A stretch of DNA of 64,000 nt from Nitrososphaera sp. (GCA_039938515.1 JBDUUL010000015.1:248001-312000), one strand, 5' to 3'; shown: positions 23,227 to 31,820, numbered from the stretch's first letter. Numbers and translations: made by a program. Notes: generated by a model from the sequence alone, not told the origin.

Positions 23227-23397
23227 GATGTAGCTCTTGCAGCTTGTCACATAACACATTGAATAGTATCACGCCGTCCGTACGTAGCATTCGCTTTGCT
23301 GTGGTTGAGGTGACGATAGTGAACTGCAGGATAGATAACACTTCCAAAAATGAAATTTGTCTGCTCACTCTTATAGAAGATTCTTGCTTTACACCGT

Positions 23398-23577
23398 ATG
23401 GCTACCCAGAGCGTAAAGCGCAAACTTGAAGAGATGTTTGAGGAGAACAATGAGATTCTTCGGCAGAACACCGCCATACTCAAAGAGAATCAGGCAATCA
23501 TGAAAGAGAACAACCGACTTATGGCAAACGTAGACGAGAAACTGCGAAAGATAATAATCAACACTTCAAGCCGATAA
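23398..23577 (+). CDS. Small coiled-coil protein, paralog of 4369-4572
   Basis: 59 residues: KLEEMFEENNEILRQNTAIL, KENQAIMKENNRLMANVDEK, LRKIIINTSS. A continuous heptad-repeat helix. It matches the C-terminal 45 residues of the protein at 4369-4572 including the NTSS end. The N-terminus is shorter. Each copy has a repeat C element nearby. Likely forms dimers or trimers or binds a partner. Confidence 0.7.
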   Translation: MATQSVKRKLEEMFEENNEILRQNTAILKENQAIMKENNRLMANVDEKLRKIIINTSSR

Positions 23578-24377
23578 TTAGACAGGCGCTAGTATTCTGT
23601 GTCCTCCCGCTCAGTCGAGCGTTTCTGAAAGACACCCCTTACCGTCGCATTTGCAACATGCAAGATGAGCCGATAAACGAAAGGGCACTGTCCAATAAGT
23701 AACCCGCTACCTAGGGATATAGGACAGAACCTTGGCAATGCCTACGCATGCAATTTCATAGACATAAACTGTATGCTGAGCCAACAATGGTAAAGCCCTC
23801 TCTTCTTTTATCTTTGAGGTTTACTGCATCTGCACCCAAACATCTGACAAGATACGATGCCGCCCCAATGAAGAACTCTATCCGAGAATGCCTCTACCGA
23901 ATGATCACAGTCTGAGCGCAACATTGCGCTAGGCGTCTGCAGTTCACATTATTCAATGCTTGCATCTGAGAAGCAGCCTTTGCAATGGCTGCCTAAATCC
24001 ATAAGGTGTCCGTGCTCTAATCAGTTGCTCAGGAATGCAAGTCCTCAAACTGTCGAAGCTGGCAAAAACTTACTGCCGAGGATAAAAGGAAGCAGCACTG
24101 TAGTAATACACGCGCATAATGGCGCGACTTAAAGACTCGGTTCACACAAAGGTGGGTAACGGTTGTTTGGCTTGGTAACTTGCCATAAGGAGCCCTCAAC
24201 TCCTGTATTCCGGCCATGTGCCTGCCTTTTTGGATATTTCAGTCGAGAAATAATAAACGCCCCGCGACCTGTATCCTCTTTGTGACATTCCCAGTCGATG
24301 AAGAGCAAACACTTGAAGCCATACATTGCACAAGTATAGATTTGCCTCATGCTTTCACTCGTCTCATAGTTTCATAA
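23578..24377. other. 800-bp spacer
   Basis: No firm gene. Contains repeat B copy 4 (24148-24231). Minus frames at 24029-24350 are not gene-like. The remainder has scattered short frames only. Confidence 0.5.
24148..24231 (-). repeat. Repeat family B, copy 4 (complete)
   Basis: Inverse orientation of 10944-11027. On the minus strand it reads AAAAAGGCAGGCACATGGCC, then CTCCTTATGGCAAGTTACC, and ends CCGTTACCCACCTTT. Confidence 0.65.
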
Positions 24378-24485
24378 TCATCTTGGAATGAAAAGCCATC
24401 TAATGAAACGCTCGCTGTCGGAAAAGAGACTTGTTCCGTCAGCATACGATGAATCGTCAGTATTAGGCTTCTGCCCGTCGCTCAT
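24378..24485 (-). CDS. 35-residue protein with strong Shine-Dalgarno
   Basis: AAAGGAGGGCCG directly precedes the ATG (GGAGG, 5-nt spacing), the strongest ribosome-binding site in this region. Product MSDGQKPNTDDSSYADGTSL then FSDSERFIRWLFIPR: polar N-terminus, aromatic basic C-terminus. Unknown function; may be a fragment of a longer ancestor. Confidence 0.5.
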   Translation of the reverse strand: MSDGQKPNTDDSSYADGTSLFSDSERFIRWLFIPR

Positions 24486-24597
24486 CGGCCCTCCTTTTCT
24501 TTTTCTAAATAGCTAACCTATTCATTGTATGAGTGCGAAGCTCACAGAACGTGCTCCACTTGTTGGACCTATGTCGTTTCAAGCCGGCGTGTTTGTT

Positions 24598-24717
24598 CTA
24601 ACTTTTAACCTTGCTCGGTAACGGCAACTTTGACCCGCAATCAACGCAGTGCAATTCGTGCCTAAAGTCGTCTGGTACAGTTTCAGTTCGCCCGCAATTG
24701 GGGCAATGCAACTTCAT
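24598..24717 (-). CDS. 39-residue zinc-ribbon protein
   Basis: MKLHCPNCGRTE and LHCVDCGSKLPL give two CxxC pairs 20 residues apart, the minimal zinc ribbon. It may bind nucleic acid or be a metal-storage peptide; no partner gene overlaps. Confidence 0.6.
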   Translation of the reverse strand: MKLHCPNCGRTETVPDDFRHELHCVDCGSKLPLPSKVKS

Positions 24718-24759
24718 GAATATTGCGAACAGCGAATATTGGCTTAATTCTAGTATCGT

Positions 24760-25080
24760 CTAAGACGAACTAAACTTGGCGTAAAGGCTGCTGTACATTG
24801 TTGCCAGCAATTTGTGCTGACTCGCAACAATGGGCTGTTTTTCGACTTTGGCGCGCTCTTGGTGGTATTGGGCATTGCTTAGGACGGCGGTCTTGCGGCT
24901 ATCGATTAGCTTTTGTAATATCTGCTCGTCAGTCATGTCATAGTTTGCTTGAATAATTGCGATAAGGTATTTCTCAAAGGTCGCCTGTAATTGGGCGTGT
25001 AGGTCAGCGGCTTGCTGCATAAGCGCTGCTTGATTCTTTGGCGAATTGTCTAGCTTCTTGTTCAAGTCTGCCATTGCCAT
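24760..25080 (-). CDS. Helical hypothetical protein next to a response regulator
   Basis: 106 residues from an ATG preceded by AGGTGG (a TTG three codons earlier is possible). Entirely helical: LNKKLDNSPKNQAALMQQAA, DEQILQKLIDSRKTAVLS. Ala/Gln-rich, no Cys. It lies 174 bp downstream of the response regulator on the same strand and shares its TTG/CAA-rich codon use, so the two may form one unit with 25700-25876 (inference). Confidence 0.6.
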   Translation of the reverse strand: MAMADLNKKLDNSPKNQAALMQQAADLHAQLQATFEKYLIAIIQANYDMTDEQILQKLIDSRKTAVLSNAQYHQERAKVEKQPIVASQHKLLATMYSSLYAKFSSS

Positions 25081-25254
25081 TGCAGACAACCACCTAATAA
25101 GACAATCGACAAATTTCTAGAGCATGCATACCCTTTGCTTTGGCAGTTATTTGCCCTGTTAAATGCGTAATGGGCAGCCAGTAAACAAACACTAAGTAAA
25201 TTTCGATGTCCAAAACTAATACCCTAACCAAGTACGCAGGTTAGGCCGGCGGGT

Positions 25255-25638
25255 TTATTGCTTTACAAAATGTGATTGAATGTGGCTTGCTATTTTCTCT
25301 ATCGACATTGGCTTTTTCAAAAAGCAATGCGTCTTTAGCGACGGCAATACCGCCTTTGCCTCGGTTTCGAAAATTTCAAAACCAGTCAAAAAGCATACTT
25401 GCAAGTTTTCATTTTTTTGCCATAATTCGCGGGCTAGCTGAAAGCCATTTAATTCAGGCATGCGAATATCAAGAATTGCAATGTCGTACCTGGTGGGATC
25501 GCATTTGGCTGCCTGCAGCGATTCGTTAAAAGTGTCTATTTTGTAGCCCCTGGCAGTCAAGCCTTTAGACATCGACAAAGTAATGTCAGGCTCGTCGTCA
25601 ACCAGCAATACCGACAAGCCGCTAGCCGTGGTTTGCAA
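25255..25638 (-). CDS. Stand-alone response-regulator receiver protein
   Basis: 127 residues from a TTG start. Receiver landmarks: acidic D14-D15-E16, phospho-acceptor D57 in ILDIRMPELNGF, T/S position FLTGFE, and Lys in FLKKP. No output domain. It is a paralog of 35917-36315 (shared GFQLAR, FE...E..VLP, FL-x-KP-x-S). A 58-residue Cys-rich gene lies immediately upstream, and the paralogous regulator has the same neighbour. No kinase in the window. Confidence 0.9.
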   Translation of the reverse strand: MQTTASGLSVLLVDDEPDITLSMSKGLTARGYKIDTFNESLQAAKCDPTRYDIAILDIRMPELNGFQLARELWQKNENLQVCFLTGFEIFETEAKAVLPSLKTHCFLKKPMSIEKIASHIQSHFVKQ

Positions 25639-25699
25639 GGGCGTGCTAAATTAATTGCAGTTATATTTCAAGTTTGTTTTGGTTAGTGTTTAAGTCAAA

Positions 25700-25876
25700 C
25701 TACGGTTGCAAATAGGCTTGTGCATTAATGCCAGCCAGTATCGAAAATTCGTCTTCTAAGTTGCAGCATTTGCAATCGACCTCAATGCACTGGCCTCGAA
25801 GTTTATGGTCGCATTCTTTGCAAGGACAAGCTGCAATTTCAGGTGTAGTTATGCCCAGCGATTGCAATTGACGCAT
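25700..25876 (-). CDS. Cys-rich miniprotein paired with response regulator
   Basis: 58 residues: CPCKECDHKLRGQC, CKCCNLEDEFSILAGINAQ. Eight cysteines and one histidine could form one or two metal sites. A paralog at 35704-35884 shares CPC-x-DC/EC..., CxCCNLEDEFSILAGINAQ. Both copies adjoin a paralogous stand-alone receiver gene, here 61 bp upstream of 25255-25638 on the same strand. A partner or modulator role for the regulator is inferred from the conserved pairing. Confidence 0.65.
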   Translation of the reverse strand: MRQLQSLGITTPEIAACPCKECDHKLRGQCIEVDCKCCNLEDEFSILAGINAQAYLQP

Positions 25877-25920
25877 ATTTGTCTTAGCATAAGTTAGTGT
25901 TTACAATTAAGTTCATTTGC

Positions 25921-26007
25921 CTAGTCTTCTTTGGCAACAAATGAATCGTGACCAGCTGCATTGGCATGTATTCTAAACTCGCACTTGTATCCAACCCAGG
26001 GGCGGGT
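25921..26007 (-). pseudogene. 3' remnant of a C2H2-like small protein
   Basis: An open frame without a start codon: PWVGYKCEFRIHANAAGHDS then FVAKED. The HANAAGH pattern recalls the His side of a small C2H2 finger, but the expected CxxC is incomplete. Bounded upstream by an in-frame TGA at 26008-26010. Confidence 0.3.
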
Positions 26008-26100
26008 TCAAGTCCCTCTCCAATCGATATCACGCGAATGAATGCACTGCCATGCACAATATTCTTCCTGCTTAAATGTAAATTCTGAAACAGCAGTTTT

Positions 26101-26241
26101 ATGAAGAACTACGAGTCGAACCAAAAGAGCAAAGATACTCTGTGCTATGTCTGTGGTATCGATTATCCGCTGTTTGCTACAAAGTGTCTATGCTGCGGCG
26201 GCAGGCTGTACCGGTCGTATTCAGCATCTAGAGCAAAATAG
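26101..26241 (+). CDS. 46-residue zinc-ribbon protein
   Basis: CYVCGIDYPLFATKCLCCGGRL provides CxxC plus CxCC 16 residues apart, a compact ribbon resembling the second ribbon of 28957-29265. The remainder is Lys/Ser-rich. A repeat B copy follows 130 bp downstream. Confidence 0.55.
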   Translation: MKNYESNQKSKDTLCYVCGIDYPLFATKCLCCGGRLYRSYSASRAK

Positions 26242-26372
26242 TCGCAACACATACAGGTCTTCAAGGGGGAGGCAGTAACAAAGTGAAGAATTGCGCATAG
26301 TCGCACGGTCCTTCCAGAACTCAAAAATACAAATCATCGGAACAGAAATTGCCTTCGTAGTCCCGACAAAGC

Positions 26373-26457
26373 AAAAAGGCGGGCAACCGCCTCTTGGAGA
26401 TGGTAACACTTCAGGGCAGATTGAGAAACGCCGCCATTTGGGCCATGTGCCCGCCTT
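26373..26457 (-). repeat. Repeat family B, copy 5
   Basis: On the minus strand the ends are AAGGCGGGCACATGGCCC and GCGGTTGCCCGCCTTTTT; the ends can pair over about 15 bp. The centre differs from copies 3 and 4 apart from a GTTACC string. Confidence 0.55.
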
Positions 26458-26510
26458 CTCTAATTGAGATAAGAGGTTTTTTATATTAGATTCTTCTTTG
26501 TCTGCTTGAA

Positions 26511-27230
26511 ATGTTTGACTTCTCTAAAGACAAATGGAAGCTGGTATCCTTTGGCCTTATGGCAATATTGGCAACTGGTCTTGTAGCACCGCAGGCTTTC
26601 GCAGCTGGAACACAGGACGTACTTTCCATCGTGACAGGTATTCAGACAGCTATCTCTGACCCATCACACGGCTTGCAGGCAATTCAGAATAATGTTAATA
26701 CAAGAGCGACTCAGACGTCAGTAAATACCTTACAGACTACTGACAGTGCGATAAAGGCAAAGACAGACAATCTGCCATCTGAGCCGGCAAGCAACACTGC
26801 AATCACAAATGCTATCGGGACAATAAATTCACACACTGATTCAGCTGTAGCCTCAGTTCCACCAGGAATGACACAGGCCCAGTTCCAGACTTTGAAATGC
26901 CAGTCTGAGCCTAGACCATATGGGAATTACACGAATTGCGATTTGGAGGATGTCAGATTCATAGAAGCGAGCCTCGTCCATGCCGACTTGAGCGGTGCAA
27001 AACTCAACGATGCAATTCTCCAAGGTTCTCTACTTCCTAATGCTAACTTGAGTGGTGCCGACCTGACCCTCACAAACTTCGGCGGTGCCTCGCTCGCCTA
27101 TGCAAACTTGAATGGTACAAACCTATCCAATACTATTTTTCAGAATGCAGACTTGACTGGCGTGACCTATGCGGGATGTACTGGAAAGCCGGTAGGCACT
27201 CCGTTGTATGGAACGCTCCCGACCTGCTAG
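26511..27230 (+). CDS. Exported pentapeptide-repeat protein
   Basis: 239 residues. Signal peptide at 1-31 (VSFGLMAILATGLVAPQAFA). A helical linker (about 35-125) with TRATQTSVNTLQTTDSAIKA is followed by a pentapeptide-repeat helix (about 145-225) with A(D/N)LSGA units such as HADLSGAKL, PNANLSGADL and YANLNGTNL. Two Cys pairs at the ends of the repeat may cap it. Such quadrilateral helices mimic nucleic acid or bind partners; here it acts outside the membrane. Promoter-like AT tract 25-45 bp upstream. Confidence 0.85.
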   Translation: MFDFSKDKWKLVSFGLMAILATGLVAPQAFAAGTQDVLSIVTGIQTAISDPSHGLQAIQNNVNTRATQTSVNTLQTTDSAIKAKTDNLPSEPASNTAITNAIGTINSHTDSAVASVPPGMTQAQFQTLKCQSEPRPYGNYTNCDLEDVRFIEASLVHADLSGAKLNDAILQGSLLPNANLSGADLTLTNFGGASLAYANLNGTNLSNTIFQNADLTGVTYAGCTGKPVGTPLYGTLPTC

Positions 27231-27522
27231 AAGGTCGTCTCTTTTTTTCTTATCTAAAAGCAAACTTTTGGGCCCTTCCGTAAACTTTTCCCACGCGCAA
27301 AACGGTTTGGAGGGGATACGCGACTGGTAGGCTCTGGACCGGATTTATGCTGCACAACCATTGGATGGAGAAAGGGAAACCGGGCAAGGGACGGGCCATT
27401 ACCCCGCTTGGCGAAGACCGGCTGGCAAGGTGCCCAGTCAGTGACCCGGTTTTTCATACTAGCAGGATTGACTGGCAGCCGGATGCATGGTCGCGTGGAG
27501 ATTCTGCCTGACCCCTTTCTGG
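27231..27522. other. GC-rich spacer, no gene accepted
   Basis: Open frames on the minus strand (27254-27583) give a composition unlike neighbouring proteins. No inverted repeat stands out. Left unexplained. Confidence 0.35.
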
Positions 27523-27630
27523 CTATTCGAGCGCTGTAGTGACAAAGCCAGCGTGGCCAGTCTCTTTCTGATGCTGCTCCCAATCTTCCAAAAACAAAAC
27601 CACCAAACCACAGGCCGTGCAGATGTACAT
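27523..27630 (-). CDS. 35-residue C2H2-type zinc finger
   Basis: CTACG at residues 4-8 and HQKETGH 15 residues later give Cys2His2 geometry. Sequence pieces MYICTACGLVVLFLEDWEQH and KETGHAGFVTTALE. Matches the one-finger proteins common in Nitrososphaera-type genomes. The frame is open upstream with TTG/GTG options that would add up to 14 residues. Possible DNA- or RNA-binding finger. Confidence 0.6.
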   Translation of the reverse strand: MYICTACGLVVLFLEDWEQHQKETGHAGFVTTALE

Positions 27631-27828
27631 CTTGTCTATTACTTCGGTTAGACCCTGACGCAAACTCACTCTGGGAGAACCGTGTGTTTAAAGAACGAAT
27701 CGGTGAAATGTTCGTAGAAAAAACTCCATTTCTGATCAGTGACTGACCGGTGGGTTACAAGGTCCGCGTAAGCTTCTCCTACCAACTCTCCTGGTTATTA
27801 AGAATAATTGCAGTATTGAGAAATAAGG

Positions 27829-28116
27829 CTAAAACATTGTCAAGCTGCCGCCGCATTTCAAGCACGAATCTGCAAAGCTCGGATAGTCGATTGCGCACCA
27901 ATGGCAAATATTTCTGGGAGTCAGGCGAGCATTTACCCGCGAATTTGAGGAGAGTATTCTGCCAATCACATCATACAGCGCCTCCAGATCGTTTTCGGAG
28001 GGCTTGAATGAAAGTATCAGATCAATATTGACGCCCATTAAACGCAACTCCTCACAAAGAAATTCGAATCTGGAAGGCGGACTGTCCCGTGGCAACGCAG
28101 CGAGCTTCCTTTCCAA
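27829..28116 (-). CDS. Helical protein with C-terminal zinc ribbon
   Basis: 95 residues (TTG start). A helical N-terminal part (RFEFLCEELRLMGVNIDLIL, NDLEALYDVIGRILSSNS) leads to a ribbon CHWCAIDYPSFADSCLKCGG. The region between is basic. Likely a nucleic-acid binding or adaptor protein; no family recognised. Confidence 0.6.
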   Translation of the reverse strand: MERKLAALPRDSPPSRFEFLCEELRLMGVNIDLILSFKPSENDLEALYDVIGRILSSNSRVNARLTPRNICHWCAIDYPSFADSCLKCGGSLTMF

Positions 28117-28337
28117 GTGTAGTTAAAGACAAGGAATGCAGTGCATTACAATTTAAAATTAAATTGCAGCGGTTACAGCTCCTGCAGCCATGTCCTGGCT
28201 CCAAGCACAGGGCGTTCTTCGCGATAACTGGCATCAGTTACAGAATTTTCAAAAATGCACTCAAGTGCCATGCATTGTACTCCGGGGCCTTAATTATGCC
28301 GACAGCTATTAGCATTAGCGTGAGTTGACCAAGTCAA

Positions 28338-28712
28338 ATGACCAATATGCTCGAAAGGCGAATGGAGTACGGAATCCCTGCCTCTCACGAGACCATGGAG
28401 TGGTTGCTGCATAACGAATCGGCTCGCAAGGTAGTTAAGCTGATGGACATCGCCAGCCTCTCAACGCTTGAACTCTTGGAATTTGGCATGACAAAGCAGG
28501 ACATTGTGTTTGCCTTTGTAAACGGCGTCTTGGAAATTGACACCCGCTACATTAATGCAAATTCTGACCCGTCTGTTGTAAGCAGGATTGTTGACGGCAG
28601 GTACGATTACTGGAACAGCAGAAAGTTTGTGCTCTCTAGGCTAGGCCTACAGCTTCTAGACCGTATAAAGGGCGAAGATGTCCCGACTGTCTGGCCTCCC
28701 GCAGCAGCCTAG
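28338..28712 (+). CDS. Helical protein, winged-helix-like
   Basis: 124 residues. Landmarks: MEWLLHNESARKVVKLMDIA, STLELLEFGMTKQDIVFAFV, then VDGRYDYWNSRKFVLSRLGL. The pattern (three helices, then a hydrophobic helix ending QLLDRI) resembles winged helices with an extra C-terminal dimerisation helix. Not assignable to a named family. Confidence 0.6.
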   Translation: MTNMLERRMEYGIPASHETMEWLLHNESARKVVKLMDIASLSTLELLEFGMTKQDIVFAFVNGVLEIDTRYINANSDPSVVSRIVDGRYDYWNSRKFVLSRLGLQLLDRIKGEDVPTVWPPAAA

Positions 28713-28956
28713 ATTGCGCGCAAGTGGAAAAACCGATACAGGCAGGGTTACACGCATGGCGCCCTCGCAGGCTAACGAGCGACCGCTCTAGCTGTGAAAG
28801 ACGCGAGGACAGAAGCCTTATCCGAGACAAATGGAGCACGCGCGCCAAAAAGACACTGCGACAAATGCTTGCGCGACGCAAAGATGCAAGTGCGAATCTG
28901 TCCGGCCAATTAGCGCAATCGCGCTCTGGTTTCCAAAGTCAATAGCCTAGCTTGCA

Positions 28957-29265
28957 ATGGTCAACTCCGCAGACAAGAACAGGCCTTTGAGTACGTTTAT
29001 TTTCGTGCACTGCATATTTCAGGCATTGGCCTCTGGTTGCCGCGGCAACTGTTCTAGGCTGGAGACGACAGGCGGCAATGATACTCCGGGCGCCGGACTC
29101 AAAAAATGCCTCAGCTGTGGCGCTGAAATAATTGGAGGCGGCAAGAATTCTGCATACAAGAATGGCTTTAAGAGATGCACAAGCTGTGGCATTTACATAA
29201 AGGTACAGGACAATAGGTGCCCATGCTGCAAGCACCCGTTGAGGGTGAGGCGCAGGTCATACTAG
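28957..29265 (+). CDS. Zinc-ribbon protein, relative of 22714-22929
   Basis: 102 residues if started at the first ATG. Only the part from about residue 48 (KKCLSCGAEIIGGG onward) is clearly gene-like. CLSC..., CTSCGIYIKVQDNRCPCC and a basic RVRRRSY end give one or two zinc sites. The Cys-containing N-terminal 45 residues have no counterpart in the relative. Downstream spacer (29266-29539) holds only the promoter of the next gene. Confidence 0.6.
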   Translation: MVNSADKNRPLSTFIFVHCIFQALASGCRGNCSRLETTGGNDTPGAGLKKCLSCGAEIIGGGKNSAYKNGFKRCTSCGIYIKVQDNRCPCCKHPLRVRRRSY

Positions 29266-29476
29266 TACCGTGATTTGCAACCTGCCATGTTGAAAGACAT
29301 CTAGGACACAGGGCTGCGGCCCAGACGGGCTAGCGGGTCGAGGCCTGAAGTACGACAGCTTATCGTGGCGCCTGATTCACGCGGGAATTCTGCATTATGC
29401 TTGGAACTCTAGGTTTCTGGGATTATCAGCTGCGATGCAACGTATTATCGGTTCGTGCGTCCGCATCCAAGAAAAT

Positions 29477-29487
29477 TGCTTAAATAA
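29477..29487 (+). promoter_or_regulatory. TATA box for the methyltransferase gene
   Basis: TGCTTAAATAATC about 55 bp before the ATG at 29540, implying a 5' leader of about 30 nt. The leader contains a GGAGG-like TGGAGGTT 12-20 nt before the ATG. Confidence 0.45.
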
Positions 29488-29539
29488 TCATGATTCGTTC
29501 AATGTTCCATGAGCCCAGACTGGAGGTTCAAGTAAAAAA

Positions 29540-30598
29540 ATGCCGATTGATCAGGCAAGACTGCAACAGTTCATAGGAAAAGCAATCAATGAATGGGGCG
29601 CCGCCGAAGGCACGCTGCTCAATTTTATCGGTGACAGGCTAGGACTCTTCAAGGCGATGGCCGGTGCCGGTCCGCTGACACCGGAGGAACTAGCGGCAAA
29701 GACAGGAACACACCCTAGAATGATACTTGAATGGCTCGCCGCCCAAGCTGCAGGGGGCATTGTCACCTACAATGCTGCTACCAAGACTTATGTGATACCG
29801 GAAGAGCATGCCATGGCTCTTACAGACGAAAATAGTCCTGCATATATTGCTGGCTTTTACCAGACCATTGTCAGCCTTTTCAAGGATGAAGAGAAGATAA
29901 TCAACGCCTACAGGACAGGCACTGGTCTTGGATGGGGAGACCATCACCACTACCTGTTTGAAGGCACGGAGAGGTTCTTCAAGCCAAATTACGTTGCAAA
30001 CTTGATTTCAAGCTGGATCCCTTCACTGGATGGCGTCGAAGCAAGGCTCAAAAATGGTGGCGCAAAAGTGGCAGACGTGGGATGTGGTCACGGAGCATCG
30101 ACCATTTTGATGGCACGGTCGTACCCTGATGCGAAAATAATCGGATTCGACTATCACCGGCCATCCATAGAATCTGCAAGAAACCGCGCAGAACGCGCCG
30201 GGCTAAAGAATGTAACATTTGAAGTTGCAGGATCGACAAACTATCCCGGCGACGACTATGACTTTGTAACCTGCTTTGACTGCTTCCATGATATGGGCGA
30301 CCCATCAGGGGCCGCAAAGTACGTGCTTCAATCACTCAGGAAAAAAGACGGAACGTGGATGCTTGTCGAGCCTTTTGCCAATGACAAGGTTGAAGACAAT
30401 CTCAACGAAGTTGGTCGGGTATTCTATGCTGCATCGGCGACCATATGCGTTCCTGCTTCCCTGAATGAACACGGGCCAGCGTTAGGCGCGCAGGCCGGCG
30501 AGGCAAGAATCAAAGAGATAGTCACGCGCGCGGGATTTACAAGGTTTCGAAGGGCTGCGCAGACTCCATTTAACTTCGTCTTTGAGGCAAGGCCGTAG
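29540..30598 (+). CDS. Class I SAM methyltransferase with N-terminal winged helix
   Basis: 352 residues. An N-terminal winged-helix dimerisation domain (about 15-95, LGLFKAMAGAGPLTPEELAA then THPRMILEWLAAQAAGG) precedes a Rossmann methyltransferase domain (about 165-352) with KVADVGCGHGASTILMARSY, the acidic IIGFDYHRPS, and DFVTCFDCFHDMGDPSGA. This is the Rv2258c-like/O-methyltransferase architecture. The reaction is probably methylation of a small molecule; substrate unknown. Confidence 0.9.
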   Translation: MPIDQARLQQFIGKAINEWGAAEGTLLNFIGDRLGLFKAMAGAGPLTPEELAAKTGTHPRMILEWLAAQAAGGIVTYNAATKTYVIPEEHAMALTDENSPAYIAGFYQTIVSLFKDEEKIINAYRTGTGLGWGDHHHYLFEGTERFFKPNYVANLISSWIPSLDGVEARLKNGGAKVADVGCGHGASTILMARSYPDAKIIGFDYHRPSIESARNRAERAGLKNVTFEVAGSTNYPGDDYDFVTCFDCFHDMGDPSGAAKYVLQSLRKKDGTWMLVEPFANDKVEDNLNEVGRVFYAASATICVPASLNEHGPALGAQAGEARIKEIVTRAGFTRFRRAAQTPFNFVFEARP

Positions 30599-30863
30599 TA
30601 ATGCAGGAAACTGCTGAGCCTCGGGTAGGAAGGTAGTGAATAACGCGTCACTGTCAAGGCAATTATTTGACCGAGTGATTCTTTCAGGCATTCAACGTGG
30701 ACTTTAGCACTTCCTGCCAGTAACTCAGCAATGCCCTGACCGGATCGAAGGTATGAATTGAACATTCACATCTGTTGAAGGTTTTGTCGTGACAGTAGCA
30801 CAAGACTGATGCCAAGGTCCTCCGCCCCAGGTAAATGCAAAGTTGTCCGGAATCCAGCTTGCG

Positions 30864-31187
30864 CTAGGCGATGTGCATTGGCGCTAGCAGTTCTTTATCA
30901 TGCTCAATTACCATGCTGTCAAAAGCACCAAAATTTACTTCCAAGAACGGAGATATGAAAAAAGCAGCGCCGTATTTGCCCCCAATCCGAATTACCAGAT
31001 TATTACTTTCAAGCACTTTGAGATGGTGTTGGATTGCCTTGTAATTCAGGTCCAGATTGATAGACAGCTGGTACGCATTGAGCGGTCTCTGCCGCAGCTG
31101 CGACACTATTCTCATTCGATTGACGCCTCCCTTTGAGGCTGTAAAGACGAATTGCAGCAGGTGCCTTGCATACGAGTTTGTTTCCAC
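30864..31187 (-). CDS. ArsR-type winged-helix regulator
   Basis: 107 residues from a GTG. Typical ArsR-like HTH: RMRIVSQLRQRPLNAYQLSI, NLDLNYKAIQHHLKVLESNN, LVIRIGGKYGAAFFISP. No metal-binding Cys. It is the next gene downstream of the cupredoxin at 31242-31820 on the same strand (54 bp), so they may be co-regulated. The interval 30599-30863 downstream holds no gene. Confidence 0.85.
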   Translation of the reverse strand: METNSYARHLLQFVFTASKGGVNRMRIVSQLRQRPLNAYQLSINLDLNYKAIQHHLKVLESNNLVIRIGGKYGAAFFISPFLEVNFGAFDSMVIEHDKELLAPMHIA

Positions 31188-31241
31188 CGCGCTACCCCAT
31201 CCTGCCTTTTTTCAAGGGCTCGTAATGTGACGACAATATCA

Positions 31242-31820
31242 TCACGCCGCGGGCCTTGGCAGCACCACGATTTCTCCACGCATGTTGGGCATATGGACAT
31301 GACAGAAGTAATTTATCGTCCCGACTTTGTCAGCAGTGAATGTCACGGTGTGAATTTGGCCCCTTGTGAGCGCAAATGATGCTATTCCCTGAACTTCGAT
31401 GTAGTGGGATGGACCCTGCACCCCCACAAAATTAAGCGTTACTTTATCACCTTGGTATACGACTATCTGAGACGTGGAAAAGGTAAACGACCTGAAATTC
31501 CATGCGCCGGTTTTGTCAGGAGCAGTTAGCACAAATCCACCGCCCGAGGGGTAGGTGGCATTTACGGGAAACGGTTCTGGTGGGTGTTTACTATCGCCGT
31601 AAATGTTTGCACTTCCGTCCAGATGAATTGTATCAATCCAGAATGTCCGGTTCGTGGTAGACCATCCTGATGTGTTACTTGCTGCAGCAGGTGCCAGATT
31701 ATTTGTCGAAGTATTGGCTGCACTGTTGCCTGCTGAAACAACCAGGACTACAATTATCGCAGCTATGCCTGCGCCCAAGGCGGCTCCGAGGTAGACCGAT
31801 TTTGATCGAATCGATTTCAA
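31242..31820 (-). CDS. Membrane-anchored cupredoxin
   Basis: 192 residues from a TTG. Signal anchor about 8-33 (VYLGAALGAGIAAIIVVLVV). Plastocyanin-like fold with type 1 copper ligands visible: His in PSHYIEV, then Cys, His and Met in FCHVHMPNM. The N-terminal beta region (FWIDTIHLDGSANIYGD) recalls archaeal cupredoxins that carry an extra strand pair. Electron carrier or sensor on the outer membrane face. Upstream promoter-like ATTTTATAATC on the minus strand. Confidence 0.85.
   Translation of the reverse strand: MKSIRSKSVYLGAALGAGIAAIIVVLVVSAGNSAANTSTNNLAPAAASNTSGWSTTNRTFWIDTIHLDGSANIYGDSKHPPEPFPVNATYPSGGGFVLTAPDKTGAWNFRSFTFSTSQIVVYQGDKVTLNFVGVQGPSHYIEVQGIASFALTRGQIHTVTFTADKVGTINYFCHVHMPNMRGEIVVLPRPAA

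Noticed and set aside
25995-26035. tRNA 3' end-like string GGGTTCAAGTCCC (T-arm)
   Set aside because: The loop fits a T-arm, but one stem pair is mismatched, no matching acceptor 5' strand or anticodon arm lies upstream, and the minus strand is open as a small-protein remnant. It could be an attachment-site relic, but that is not supported.
27254-27583. Minus-strand 109-residue ORF
   Set aside because: Arg/Pro/Trp-rich composition and overlap with the C2H2 miniprotein frame suggest a chance GC-rich frame.
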